64,000 bases of DNA from Nocardia brasiliensis NBRC 14402 (GTDB lineage Bacteria > Actinomycetota > Actinomycetes > Mycobacteriales > Mycobacteriaceae). Shown piece after piece: positions 8,744 to 16,738 of this stretch. Location of the stretch: assembly GCF_000308475.2 (NCBI RefSeq), contig NZ_BAFT02000091.1, positions 28,358 through 92,357 of the forward strand. Direction: 5' to 3'. Under the pieces are notes generated by a model. The model searched no databases. It was not told where the DNA came from and was given only the letters and a program-made list of their open reading frames with translations. Position 1 is the first letter of the stretch. Each line of letters opens with the position of its first letter. The position numbers and the translations under genes are program-made.

Positions 8744-9357
8744 CCACCCCGCTCGACGACATTCCCGGGCTGTTCCGATGCGAGACGGTGCCGCGCGCCG
8801 ACGCCACCGGTGAATTGCTGGCGTTGACCAAACGACTGCGCAACGGCCCGCTCGACCAGGACGTGTACACCGTGCATCAGCACGTCGATTGCCCGCCCGA
8901 AGTGCTCTACGACTATCTGCTCGATATCCGCAGCGTGGAGGAATTCACCTACAGCATGCGCAATTTCCGCCCCGAGGGCGGCACCGGGCGCTACGTCGGT
9001 GAGGACGCCACCGATCCCGGCACGAAGATCCACCTGCGCATCACCGGCAACCGGGAGGTCGGCACCGTCGACTACGAATCGGCGTTCGATCAGGGCGACG
9101 ATCTGTGGATGGTGTTCTGCGGCCGCGTGTTGTCCGCGCGCCGGGTGCAGCGGCGCAGCGGCGCCCTGGTGTCGTGGACGATCTGGCGGCATCCGTACTA
9201 CGACCGCAATCCCTATCCGCACCTGTCCCCGCGCCGCGGCCGCGTCTGGCCCGGGTCGATGTGGCCGCTGTTCCACGCCTGCGATGTGCTCGAACTGCGC
9301 AACATGCGCCAGATTCTCGAACATCGGCTGCCCTCCACCGTACGGGGCACTGCGTGA
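8740..9357 (+). CDS. SRPBCC (START/Bet v1-like) superfamily protein
   Basis: The 205-residue protein has the helix-grip pattern of polyketide cyclase/lipid-binding SRPBCC proteins. After an N-terminal extension it reads YTVHQHVDCPPEVLYDYL, the usual first strand plus helix, then alternating strands (GTKIHLRITG, LVSWTIWRHPYY) and a long C-terminal helix (HACDVLELRNMRQILEH). In polyketide clusters such proteins act as cyclase/aromatases or bind hydrophobic intermediates. No catalytic residues can be assigned with confidence. ATG 8740 overlaps the monooxygenase stop, and its TGA shares one base with the next start, so it is embedded in the operon. Function inferred from fold and context only. 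Confidence 0.65.
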   Translation: MTTPLDDIPGLFRCETVPRADATGELLALTKRLRNGPLDQDVYTVHQHVDCPPEVLYDYLLDIRSVEEFTYSMRNFRPEGGTGRYVGEDATDPGTKIHLRITGNREVGTVDYESAFDQGDDLWMVFCGRVLSARRVQRRSGALVSWTIWRHPYYDRNPYPHLSPRRGRVWPGSMWPLFHACDVLELRNMRQILEHRLPSTVRGTA

Positions 9358-10133
9358 TGACCGATATCTACGGTGCCGCGGCAGAGTTCTACGATATCGC
9401 CGGTCGCCCGTACTGGAAGCCGCGCACCGCGGCCCTGGTGGCCGCGATGTCGCTTGCCGCGCAAGCTGATTCGCCCATCGTGGACGTGGGCGCGGGCACC
9501 GGGCTGGTCGTCGAGATCCTCGGCGCGGCGGTGCCCGGCGTCCCGATCCTCGCGATCGAGCCCTCACCCGCCATGCGCGCGGCGCTCGCCAGCCGCGTGC
9601 TGGCGGATCCGGCACTGGCCCGGCAGGTGACCATCGCCGCGACCACGCTCGAAAACACCTCTTTGCCAGCGCGATTCGGCGGCTTGGTCGCCTGCGGCGT
9701 GCTCGGCTACCTTCCGCCCGCGGACCGGCGGCGGCTGTGGCGGTTGCTCGCCGAGCGACTCGCCCCGGGCTGTCGCGCGGTCGTGGATGCCGCTCCGTTT
9801 CCCGCCGATCGCACCGTGCGGCCGATCCGGGTCGGTGTCGCGCGTATCGGCCGGTGCCGCCACGAACTGTGGCTCGGATCGCGGCCCGCCGACAAGCCGG
9901 GACGGATCGAATTGACCACGCTGTGCCGGGTGACCCAGGACGGGCGAACGCTGCGGGAGTCGGCCAGCACGCAACAGTGGTGGGCGGTCGACATGCGCAC
10001 GATCGTCGCCGAGACCGCCGCGGCCGGGCTCGAATGTCGCCGCGCGGGTTGGGATCTCGCGACCCTGCGGACAACGGCGGCTCCGGCCCTCGATGGTCTG
10101 CGGAGCGCTACCGCGGACTCCATCGAGCGTTGA
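9357..10133 (+). CDS. class I SAM-dependent methyltransferase
   Basis: The 258-residue protein has methyltransferase motif I, IVDVGAGTGLVVEIL, a post-I acidic residue in AIEPSPAMRAAL, and a motif II/III region (ACGVLGYLPPADRRRLWRLL then LAPGCRAVVDAAPF). It starts with TDIYGAAAEFYDI, common in small-molecule C-, N- or O-methyltransferases of the UbiE-like class. The start codon shares a base with the preceding stop (TGATG). A 94-base gap separates it from the aminotransferase, the largest gap within the operon. Substrate unknown; a second methyltransferase sits at 21869-22690, so two methylations may occur. Confidence 0.78.
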   Translation: MTDIYGAAAEFYDIAGRPYWKPRTAALVAAMSLAAQADSPIVDVGAGTGLVVEILGAAVPGVPILAIEPSPAMRAALASRVLADPALARQVTIAATTLENTSLPARFGGLVACGVLGYLPPADRRRLWRLLAERLAPGCRAVVDAAPFPADRTVRPIRVGVARIGRCRHELWLGSRPADKPGRIELTTLCRVTQDGRTLRESASTQQWWAVDMRTIVAETAAAGLECRRAGWDLATLRTTAAPALDGLRSATADSIER

Positions 10134-10227
10134 GTCAGGTGTGATCGATCGGCCGAGGAAACACAGCCGTACCCAAGGCTATCGTCAATGCACTCGGACG
10201 GATCACACCCAGCACACAAGGAGTGTC

Positions 10228-11595
10228 ATGCCGAATCAGATTGCCTCGGAACCGGATTCGACATTCTGGCACGGATTCACCAACATGCGCGGCTTTCGCA
10301 GGCGCGGCATCAGCATCGCCGCCGCGGACGGCGTGTGGGTGGTGGACACCGAGGGCAAGCGATATCTCAACGCCTTCGGCGGTCTGTGCAATCTGAGTCT
10401 CGGTGGCGCACATCCGGAAATCATCGACGCCATCCGCGAGCAGGCGGGCAAGCTGCTCTACTTCCCGATCGAACGCGCCACCCATCAGGCGGCCGACGAA
10501 TACGCCCGTCGTCTGGCCGCGGTGACGCCGGAGGGGCTGAACACCGTCTTCTATGCCTCCACCGGGTCCGAGGCCAACGAGACCGTGCTGAAAATGATGC
10601 GCCAGTATCAGCGGCTCCGCTTCGGCGACGACACCACCAAACTCGGTGTGATCGCGCTGGATCGGGCGTACCACGGCGTCACCTACGGCGCGTTGAGTGC
10701 CACCGGATCCGCGTTCCGCCGCTTCCGCAAGCAATTCGAGCCGTTGACTCCCGGCTTCCATCACGCGCCCTCGCCCTACGCCTACCGCTGCGCATCCGGT
10801 TGCGCCGGGACGTGCACGCTCGCGTGCGCGGACACGATCGAGTTGATGATCGAGCGGCTGGGCGCGCACACCATCGCGGGCGTGCTCGTCGAGCCGGCGC
10901 TGGGCGTCGGCGGCGCGATCGTGCCGACCCGCGAATACCACGAACGGCTGCGCGAGATCTGCGACCGCAACGACCTGCTGCTCGCCTACGACGAGGTGAT
11001 CACCGGATTCGGCAGGCTCGGTGAGTGGTTCGGCGCCGACTACTTCGGGGTGCGGCCGGACTTCATGGCGCTGTCCAAGGGCATCAACAGCGGCTACCTG
11101 CCATTCGGGGCGGTCGTCGTGCGCGACGTCGTCTACCGTGAATTCCTCTCCGCCGTCGACGGTTTCATCGCGACCGGCAGCACCACGAACGGCAATCCGC
11201 TGTGCTGCGCGTCCGCGCTGGCGACGCTGGACATCATGCAGCGCGACGGCATCGTCGATCAGGTGCGCCAGACCGGCAAGTACCTGTTCGACAAGTTCGA
11301 GAACCTGCGCGAGCACACCATCGTCGGCGATATCCGCGGCGCCGGACTGCTGATGGGTATCGAGCTGGTCAAGGACCGCGCGACCAAAGAGCCCATCCCG
11401 CAACAGCAATGGCAGGTGATCGAGGATCGGCTCGCCCTCAGCGGGCTGATCATCGGCAGCCAGGGCGCGGAGGGCCTCGGCGGCACCATCGGCATCGTGC
11501 CGCCGCTCACCATCACGACCGACGAGGTCGACGAACTCTATCGCCGCCTCGACGGCGTGCTCGCCCGCTATGCCCGGCTCACCGCCAAGGGCTGA
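10228..11595 (+). CDS. class III PLP-dependent aminotransferase
   Basis: The 455-residue protein is a fold-type I class III (omega) aminotransferase. It shows YASTGSEANETVLK for cofactor phosphate binding, DRAYHGVTYG, the PLP-ring aspartate in AYDEVITGFGR (D255) and the Schiff-base lysine in ALSKGINSGY (K284). A short Cys-rich insert, C-x3-C-x3-C-x3-C at about 188-200, lies in the usual variable loop of pyruvate-type members. An AAGGAG ribosome binding site precedes ATG 10228. It would install an amine, usually from an amino acid donor, onto an aldehyde or ketone. With the double-domain enzyme at 27502 it points to an amine-bearing product. Donor and acceptor are not predictable. Confidence 0.88.
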   Translation: MPNQIASEPDSTFWHGFTNMRGFRRRGISIAAADGVWVVDTEGKRYLNAFGGLCNLSLGGAHPEIIDAIREQAGKLLYFPIERATHQAADEYARRLAAVTPEGLNTVFYASTGSEANETVLKMMRQYQRLRFGDDTTKLGVIALDRAYHGVTYGALSATGSAFRRFRKQFEPLTPGFHHAPSPYAYRCASGCAGTCTLACADTIELMIERLGAHTIAGVLVEPALGVGGAIVPTREYHERLREICDRNDLLLAYDEVITGFGRLGEWFGADYFGVRPDFMALSKGINSGYLPFGAVVVRDVVYREFLSAVDGFIATGSTTNGNPLCCASALATLDIMQRDGIVDQVRQTGKYLFDKFENLREHTIVGDIRGAGLLMGIELVKDRATKEPIPQQQWQVIEDRLALSGLIIGSQGAEGLGGTIGIVPPLTITTDEVDELYRRLDGVLARYARLTAKG

Positions 11596-11649
11596 GATCC
11601 GCGCCGCAGACAGAACAACCACCTGTACACCGATCCGAGGAGGAACGCC

Positions 11650-12309
11650 GTGGCGTCCATGCTGAGTCCGGACGAACTGTCCGACATCGTGCGCAACGCG
11701 GTCGCGTTGGCACTGGCCGTCGAACTCGACGACGTGACATCGGGCAAACTGCTGATTCCGGAGCTCGGCGCGGAATCGATCGACTTCCTGGACATCACGT
11801 TCCGGCTAGAGCAGTTCCTGCCGATCTCCGTGCCGCGCGACGATCTGAACGAACAGGCCGAAGACGTGTTCGGCGCGGGCGCCGCGGTCGACACCTTGCG
11901 CAGACTCACCCCGCTCGGTGCGTACCTGGTGCGCGAACGCCTGCTCGGCGTCGATCTCAGCAAGGTCGAGCCCGGCATGCGGGTCGAGGATGTGGCCGCG
12001 CTCTGGACGGTGGAGACCTGGAGTGGTCTGTGCCGGCGGCTGCTGGACACGATCCCGGAGCAGTGCCCGGCCTGCGGCGGCGCTCGGGCCTTCCGCCGCA
12101 ACGACGACGGTGAGTTCCGCGCCGAATGTGACAGCTGCGGAACCGAACTCGTGGCGATCCCCGGAGACGAGCTGAACCAGAACTGGTTCGAGGAGATCCG
12201 CGAGCTCGACGAGGTCGCCCGGCTGGTCGAGCAGAGCCGGGCACAGGCGGCCGCGGCAGAGGCCGCCACCGCGCAGTCGGGCGCACCCGCCGGCGCGATC
12301 GCGGAGTGA
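11650..12309 (+). CDS. acyl carrier protein fused to a C-terminal zinc ribbon
   Basis: This 219-residue protein starts with an acyl-carrier domain: helix 1, then LGAESIDFLDITFRLEQFL, which puts the phosphopantetheine serine at residue 43 (ESID replacing the usual DSLD). The carrier-like part is followed by a region containing CPACG (C139, C142) and CDSCG (C160, C163), a four-Cys zinc-ribbon pattern. The protein ends in an Ala-rich charged helix. GAGGAGGA at 11636-11643 supports the GTG at 11650, although ATG 11659 is possible. It lies directly upstream of the first ketosynthase. It is probably the chain carrier; the zinc ribbon may dock partner enzymes. The domain reading is from visible motifs; the docking role is inference. 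Confidence 0.75.
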   Translation: MASMLSPDELSDIVRNAVALALAVELDDVTSGKLLIPELGAESIDFLDITFRLEQFLPISVPRDDLNEQAEDVFGAGAAVDTLRRLTPLGAYLVRERLLGVDLSKVEPGMRVEDVAALWTVETWSGLCRRLLDTIPEQCPACGGARAFRRNDDGEFRAECDSCGTELVAIPGDELNQNWFEEIRELDEVARLVEQSRAQAAAAEAATAQSGAPAGAIAE

Positions 12310-12312
12310 GCG

Positions 12313-13641
12313 GTGTCCGGCGAAGCACCCACCCGCCGGGTGGTCGTCACGGCGGCGGAGATGGTGACCCCGCTCGGCTGGGACGCCGAGACGAGCTTTC
12401 GTGGCTTCGTCGACGGTCGCTCCGGCATCCGCACGACCTCCCGCTTCGATGCCTCCGGGCTCGGGTCCCGGGTCGCAGGTGAGGTCGCGGACGGCTTTCT
12501 CGCCGCCGCGGCCTCTGCGGGGCACCTCACCGATGCCGATCACGCGTTCGGCGCGGCGCTGCCCCGGGGCGTGCAACTGGGGCTCGCCGCAGGCGCCGCC
12601 GCGAACCACCGTGCCGCGCACTCCGATACCCCACCGGAGCGGTTCGGCGTATGCGTGGGATCGTCCGGGCAGATGTACGACATCGACGCGTTGGACGGGC
12701 TGCTGCACACCAGCCGACGTGCCGGAAAGAAAGGTCCTGAAAAGGAATTCGTCGGCCTGCTGGCCGCGCAGCGGCACAGCATGCGCAAGAACGCCGCCGC
12801 GGCGGCCCTGGCGCACGTCTGCGGTGCGGCCGGGCCCACCATGACGGTCTCGGCCACCTGTGCCTCCGGCACCCAGGCCATCGGCGAGGCCGCCCTGTGG
12901 ATCCGCGAGGGCGATGCGGACATGGTGCTGGCGGGCGGCTGCGATTCCCTGCTCACCTTCCTCGGCATCTCCTCGTTCGACCTGCTCACCGCGCTGGCCA
13001 CCCGGTTCAACGACCGGCCCGCCGCGGCCAGCCGCCCGTTCGACCGCAGGCGCTGCGGTTTCGTGATGGGTGAGGGCGCCGCGTTCGTCATGCTGGAAGA
13101 ACTCGGGCACGCGCTGCGGCGCGGCGCCGCACCGCTGGCCGAGGTCGCCGGCTACGGCACCTCCTGCGACGCGTACCGGATCACCGACAGTCCGCCGCAC
13201 GGGGAGGGGGCCGTACTGGCGATGTCGGGCGCCCTCGTCGACGGCGGGCTGCGGGCCGAGGACATCGACTACATCAGCGCACACGGCACCTCGACGCTGA
13301 TCAACGACCGGGCCGAAACCCGGGCCGTGCACAAGGTTTTCGGCGATCGGGCGGCCAGAATCCCGATCAGCTCGCAGAAGTCGATGATCGGCCACTCGAT
13401 CGCGGCCGCGGGCGCGATCGAATGCGTCACCTGCCTGCACGTGCTGCGCACCGGTCAGCTGCCGCCCACCATCAACTACGAATACCCGGACCCGGATTGC
13501 GATCTGGACTATGTACCGAACACCGCTCGGACACAAGAGGTGCGCGTCGCGATGAGCAACTCGTTCGGGTTCGGCGGCCAGAACGCGAGTATCGTGCTGC
13601 GCCGGTGGCCCGGCCCGGCCGACGGTGACGGTCATGGGTGA
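12313..13641 (+). CDS. beta-ketoacyl-ACP synthase (KS-alpha), catalytic
   Basis: The 442-residue protein is a FabF-type ketosynthase with a full catalytic triad. The nucleophile is in SATCASGTQAIG (C183), the first His in SAHGTST (H324), and the second in IGHSIAAAG (H361). The glycine-rich end FGFGGQNASIVL is intact. It catalyses decarboxylative Claisen condensation of malonyl-ACP with an acyl chain. It starts three bases after the carrier gene and overlaps the next KS-like gene by eight bases, as in KS-alpha/chain-length-factor pairs. The neighbour lacks the catalytic Cys, so the two probably form a heterodimer. Chain length and starter are unknown. Confidence 0.92.
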   Translation: MSGEAPTRRVVVTAAEMVTPLGWDAETSFRGFVDGRSGIRTTSRFDASGLGSRVAGEVADGFLAAAASAGHLTDADHAFGAALPRGVQLGLAAGAAANHRAAHSDTPPERFGVCVGSSGQMYDIDALDGLLHTSRRAGKKGPEKEFVGLLAAQRHSMRKNAAAAALAHVCGAAGPTMTVSATCASGTQAIGEAALWIREGDADMVLAGGCDSLLTFLGISSFDLLTALATRFNDRPAAASRPFDRRRCGFVMGEGAAFVMLEELGHALRRGAAPLAEVAGYGTSCDAYRITDSPPHGEGAVLAMSGALVDGGLRAEDIDYISAHGTSTLINDRAETRAVHKVFGDRAARIPISSQKSMIGHSIAAAGAIECVTCLHVLRTGQLPPTINYEYPDPDCDLDYVPNTARTQEVRVAMSNSFGFGGQNASIVLRRWPGPADGDGHG

Positions 13642-14941
13642 ACGCGTGGTGGTGACCGGCCTTGGCGCGGTGTCGGCACTGGGCAACGACCCGCGCACCC
13701 AGTGGCAGGCCTTGCTGCGCGGGGAATCCGGGGTGGCACCGCTGCGCGAGCTGGCCGAGCACCTCACGCTGCGCGCCGGTGTCGACCGGCCCCTGGCAGC
13801 GGGCCGGGTGCACGCTATCGACCCGCGGGACTGGATCACCGATCGCAAGGCCGCCCGGGCCATGCGGCTGCACACGCATATGGCCTTCGCCGCCGCCGGT
13901 CAGGCGCTGACCTCGGCGAAACTGCATCGCGGCAACATGGACGGGGACGCGACGGGAATCACGCTGGGCGTCACGATGATCGACTACGACGTCGCCGATC
14001 TGGAGCCGGCCGCGCGCCGATCCCGGGGCGAGACCGGCGGATTCGACATCGATCGGTTCTGCGGCACCGGCTGGCGCGCGATCTCGCCCATGGTGTCGAT
14101 CGTGATGCTGAACAACGCCACGCTGTGTCAGATCGCCATGCAGTACGGACTGCACGGGCCGAACGCCTCGTTCAGTCCGTTCGGGGAGGCGGGCGGGCAG
14201 GCGATCGGGGCCGCGGTGCGCATGCTCGCCGAAGGCGACGCCGAGGTCATGCTGGCCGGTGGTGTCAGCCCGCGGCTGAATCTCGCTGCGCTGCAACGCC
14301 TGCTCTACTTCGGTGTGGTCGCGCGGACCACCGATCCGGCGGCGGCCTCGTGCAGGCCGTTCGACCGCGACCGCACCGGCACCGTGCCCGGTGAAGGCGC
14401 TGCGGTACTGGTACTCGAGACCCTCGGCCACGCAAGGTCAAGGGGCGCACACGTACTCGCCGAGGTGCTCGGCCACGGCGCGGCCGTCGGCGTGCCCGAC
14501 GGCCCGGAACCCGCTCCGCCGCGCCACGCGATCGAGCGCACACTGGCCGCGGCGCTCGGCGACAGCGCGCTGCCACCGCAGCGGATCGGCGCGGTGTACG
14601 CCGACGCGCCGGGCCTGCCCGCGGGCGATGCCACCGAAGCGGCCGCGATCGACGCGGTGCTCGGCGGGCACGTGCCGGTGACGGCGACGAAAGGAGCGAC
14701 CGGGCATCTACTGGCAGCGGCGCTGCCGTTGCAGAGCGTCTTCGCCGTGCTCAGCCTGAACGAGCGTTACATCCCCCCGATCGTGAATCTCCGGTACCCC
14801 GCACCAAATTCGGCTGTGGACCTGGTGCGGGACAAGCCACGGCGGCTACGCGATGACACCGCCGTCGCCTGCCTGGCCGCCGGGTTCCAGGGCCAGAGCG
14901 AGTGCGTCGTGTTCGGCGCGTTCGAGGCGAAGGGGACGTGA
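13634..14941 (+). CDS. ketosynthase-like chain-length-factor protein lacking the catalytic Cys
   Basis: The 435-residue protein has ketosynthase fold markers (RVVVTGLGAVSALGND, and TATKGATGHLLAAA around the second His) but no catalytic centre. At the nucleophile position the sequence reads FSPFGEAGGQAIG, so Gly184 replaces Cys, and the first His motif is replaced by ADAPGLPAGDATE. This is the signature of a KS-beta or chain-length factor. ATG 13634 was preferred over GTG 13625 because it is the start of the conserved first strand; it overlaps the KS stop by eight bases. Its end shares one base with the dehydratase-like gene. It most likely partners the KS at 12313 and shapes the chain cavity. 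Confidence 0.88.
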   Translation: MGERVVVTGLGAVSALGNDPRTQWQALLRGESGVAPLRELAEHLTLRAGVDRPLAAGRVHAIDPRDWITDRKAARAMRLHTHMAFAAAGQALTSAKLHRGNMDGDATGITLGVTMIDYDVADLEPAARRSRGETGGFDIDRFCGTGWRAISPMVSIVMLNNATLCQIAMQYGLHGPNASFSPFGEAGGQAIGAAVRMLAEGDAEVMLAGGVSPRLNLAALQRLLYFGVVARTTDPAAASCRPFDRDRTGTVPGEGAAVLVLETLGHARSRGAHVLAEVLGHGAAVGVPDGPEPAPPRHAIERTLAAALGDSALPPQRIGAVYADAPGLPAGDATEAAAIDAVLGGHVPVTATKGATGHLLAAALPLQSVFAVLSLNERYIPPIVNLRYPAPNSAVDLVRDKPRRLRDDTAVACLAAGFQGQSECVVFGAFEAKGT

Positions 14942-15429
14942 TGCGGTTCCTGCTCTACGACCGGGTACTCGAGGCGACCAAGGGCGAATCCATGGTCGCG
15001 GTCAAACATGTCACGCTCACCGAGGACCATCTGGGCGCCGGTTACGCGGGGCGCAGACTGCTCAGCGGTTCGCTGCTGCTCGAGTCGATGGCCCAGGTGG
15101 CAGGCTGGCTGGTGCATTTCAGCACCGACTTCACAGTGTCGGCGTTCCTGTGCCTGATCGATCGCGCCGAGATCGTCGGCGAGCTGCCGCCCGGCCGGGC
15201 AATGCGGGTGGAGGCGCGCCTGCTCGGCCTGAGCAGGCGGTGGGCCCAGCTCAGCTGCGCGGCCTACGACGAGACCACGCCCATCGCGCGCATCGCGCGG
15301 CTGAACTATGTGCTGCAAGACATTCGGGATCCGGCCGAGGTCGCGGCCGAGGAAAATCGGTTCCGCTACTACTCCGGGTGGCCGGTGCAGCGGATCCGGT
15401 CGGTGCCGGACAAGCCGGTGACGCCGTGA
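14941..15429 (+). CDS. FabZ-like hotdog protein with the catalytic His missing
   Basis: The 162-residue protein has the FabZ/FabA hotdog fold. The central helix reads LLSGSLLLESMAQVAGW, retaining the catalytic-type Glu (E48). Upstream, where FabZ has HFPxxPxxPG, it reads GYAGRRLLSG, so Gly34 replaces the catalytic His and both Pro residues are lost. The paralogue at 19283-19765 keeps both His34 and Glu48 at the same numbering. Known paired hotdogs in aryl-polyene systems (ApeI/ApeP) suggest this could be the structural half of a heterodimeric dehydratase. It starts on the last base of the CLF stop and overlaps the next KS (GTGA). Independent dehydratase activity is unlikely. Confidence 0.8.
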   Translation: MRFLLYDRVLEATKGESMVAVKHVTLTEDHLGAGYAGRRLLSGSLLLESMAQVAGWLVHFSTDFTVSAFLCLIDRAEIVGELPPGRAMRVEARLLGLSRRWAQLSCAAYDETTPIARIARLNYVLQDIRDPAEVAAEENRFRYYSGWPVQRIRSVPDKPVTP

Positions 15430-16724
15430 ACCGGGTGGTCGTGACCGGGCTCGGCGCGGTCACCCCCATCGGGCTCGGCCGCCGCGAGTTCTGGGCCAAC
15501 CTGGTCGCGGGCCGCTCCGGGGAGGCGCCGATCACGCTCTTCGACGCCTCGTCGCTGCCGACCCGGATCGCCGCCGAGGTCGCCGATTTCGCGCTGTCCG
15601 ACTATTGGGACGGGCCGTTTCCGGCGGCACTGCACGCGGACCGGCAGGCGCGCTTCGCCCTCGCCGCCTGCGCCATGGCACTGGCCGACAGCGCCCTGAC
15701 GAGCGCAGGGCGGTCGATGCTGGTCGGCACCGACCGGGTCGGTCTGGTGCTCGGTGCCGGGCTCGGCCTGGTGCGCATGACCGATATCGCGAACCATCTC
15801 GACCACAGCGGCCGGTTCGCGCTGCCCAGTCCGCTGGCGGGCGCGACAGCGATCGATCCGGTCTCACTGATCCGCGACCCACAGGATCTGGTGGTCGGGC
15901 TGTTGGCCGCGCACCTCGGTATCACCGGCCCGGCCACCGTGGTCACCTCCGCCTGTGCGGCCGGCGCGCACGCGATCGGCACCGCGTTCCGGCTGCTCCG
16001 GGGTGGCCGTCTGGACGTCGCGCTCTGCGGCGCAATGGATTCCATGATCAACCCGCTGGGCATGGCCGGGCTGGTCGCGCTCGGCGCACCCTCCACCGAC
16101 AACCTGCCCGGCCGGACCGGCCGGCCGTTCGACGCCACACGCACCGGCTTCGTGGTCGGCGAGGGCGCGGGCATGGTCGTGCTGGAGACCGAGGCGCACG
16201 CCCGCGCCCGGTCGGCGCCCTGGTACGCAGAAGTCGCGGGCTTCGGCAGATCCCTTGACGCACACCGGTTCACCGAACCCCATCCGGCCGGCGCGGGAGC
16301 CGCGCTGGCGATGCGCGCGGCTCTCGCCGACGCGGACGTGCGCCCCGAGCAGGTGCAACTGGTCAATGCGCACGGCACCGCGACGCTGCTCAACGATCGC
16401 GTGGAGACCATCGCCATCAAGCACGTCTTCGGCAGCGCGGCAACCGGTCTCGCGGTCACTGCGAACAAGTCGATGACCGGCCACCTCATCGCCGCCTGCG
16501 GTGCGGTGGAATTCATCAGCACGGTGCTGAGCGTGCGCACCGGCACGGTGCCGCCGACCGTCAACTATCGCCATCGCGACGCCGAATGCGATCTCGACTA
16601 CGTGCCGGGTACCGCGCGGCAATTGCCGGTGCAGGTGGCGCTGACCAATTCGTTCGGCCTCGGCGGCCAGAACGGCACCTTGGTGGTGCGCCGGGCCGCC
16701 GACGACGTGCTGACACCAGTCTGA
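15426..16724 (+). CDS. second catalytic beta-ketoacyl-ACP synthase
   Basis: The 432-residue ketosynthase has an intact triad: Cys177 in VTSACAAGAHAIG, His316 in NAHGTAT and His353 in TGHLIAACG, with the C-terminal SFGLGGQNGTLVV loop. It starts with VNRVVVTGLGAVTPIG at a GTG overlapping the previous stop. It is distinct from the KS at 12313 and lacks an adjacent partner; the second Cys-less KS-like protein is five genes further on at 19762. It may prime the chain, act at a different elongation stage, or pair with that distant partner, as in systems with two complementary ketosynthases. Activity is predicted with confidence, stage is not. Confidence 0.9.
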   Translation: MNRVVVTGLGAVTPIGLGRREFWANLVAGRSGEAPITLFDASSLPTRIAAEVADFALSDYWDGPFPAALHADRQARFALAACAMALADSALTSAGRSMLVGTDRVGLVLGAGLGLVRMTDIANHLDHSGRFALPSPLAGATAIDPVSLIRDPQDLVVGLLAAHLGITGPATVVTSACAAGAHAIGTAFRLLRGGRLDVALCGAMDSMINPLGMAGLVALGAPSTDNLPGRTGRPFDATRTGFVVGEGAGMVVLETEAHARARSAPWYAEVAGFGRSLDAHRFTEPHPAGAGAALAMRAALADADVRPEQVQLVNAHGTATLLNDRVETIAIKHVFGSAATGLAVTANKSMTGHLIAACGAVEFISTVLSVRTGTVPPTVNYRHRDAECDLDYVPGTARQLPVQVALTNSFGLGGQNGTLVVRRAADDVLTPV

Positions 16725-16738
16725 GAGGGGCGGCGCAT

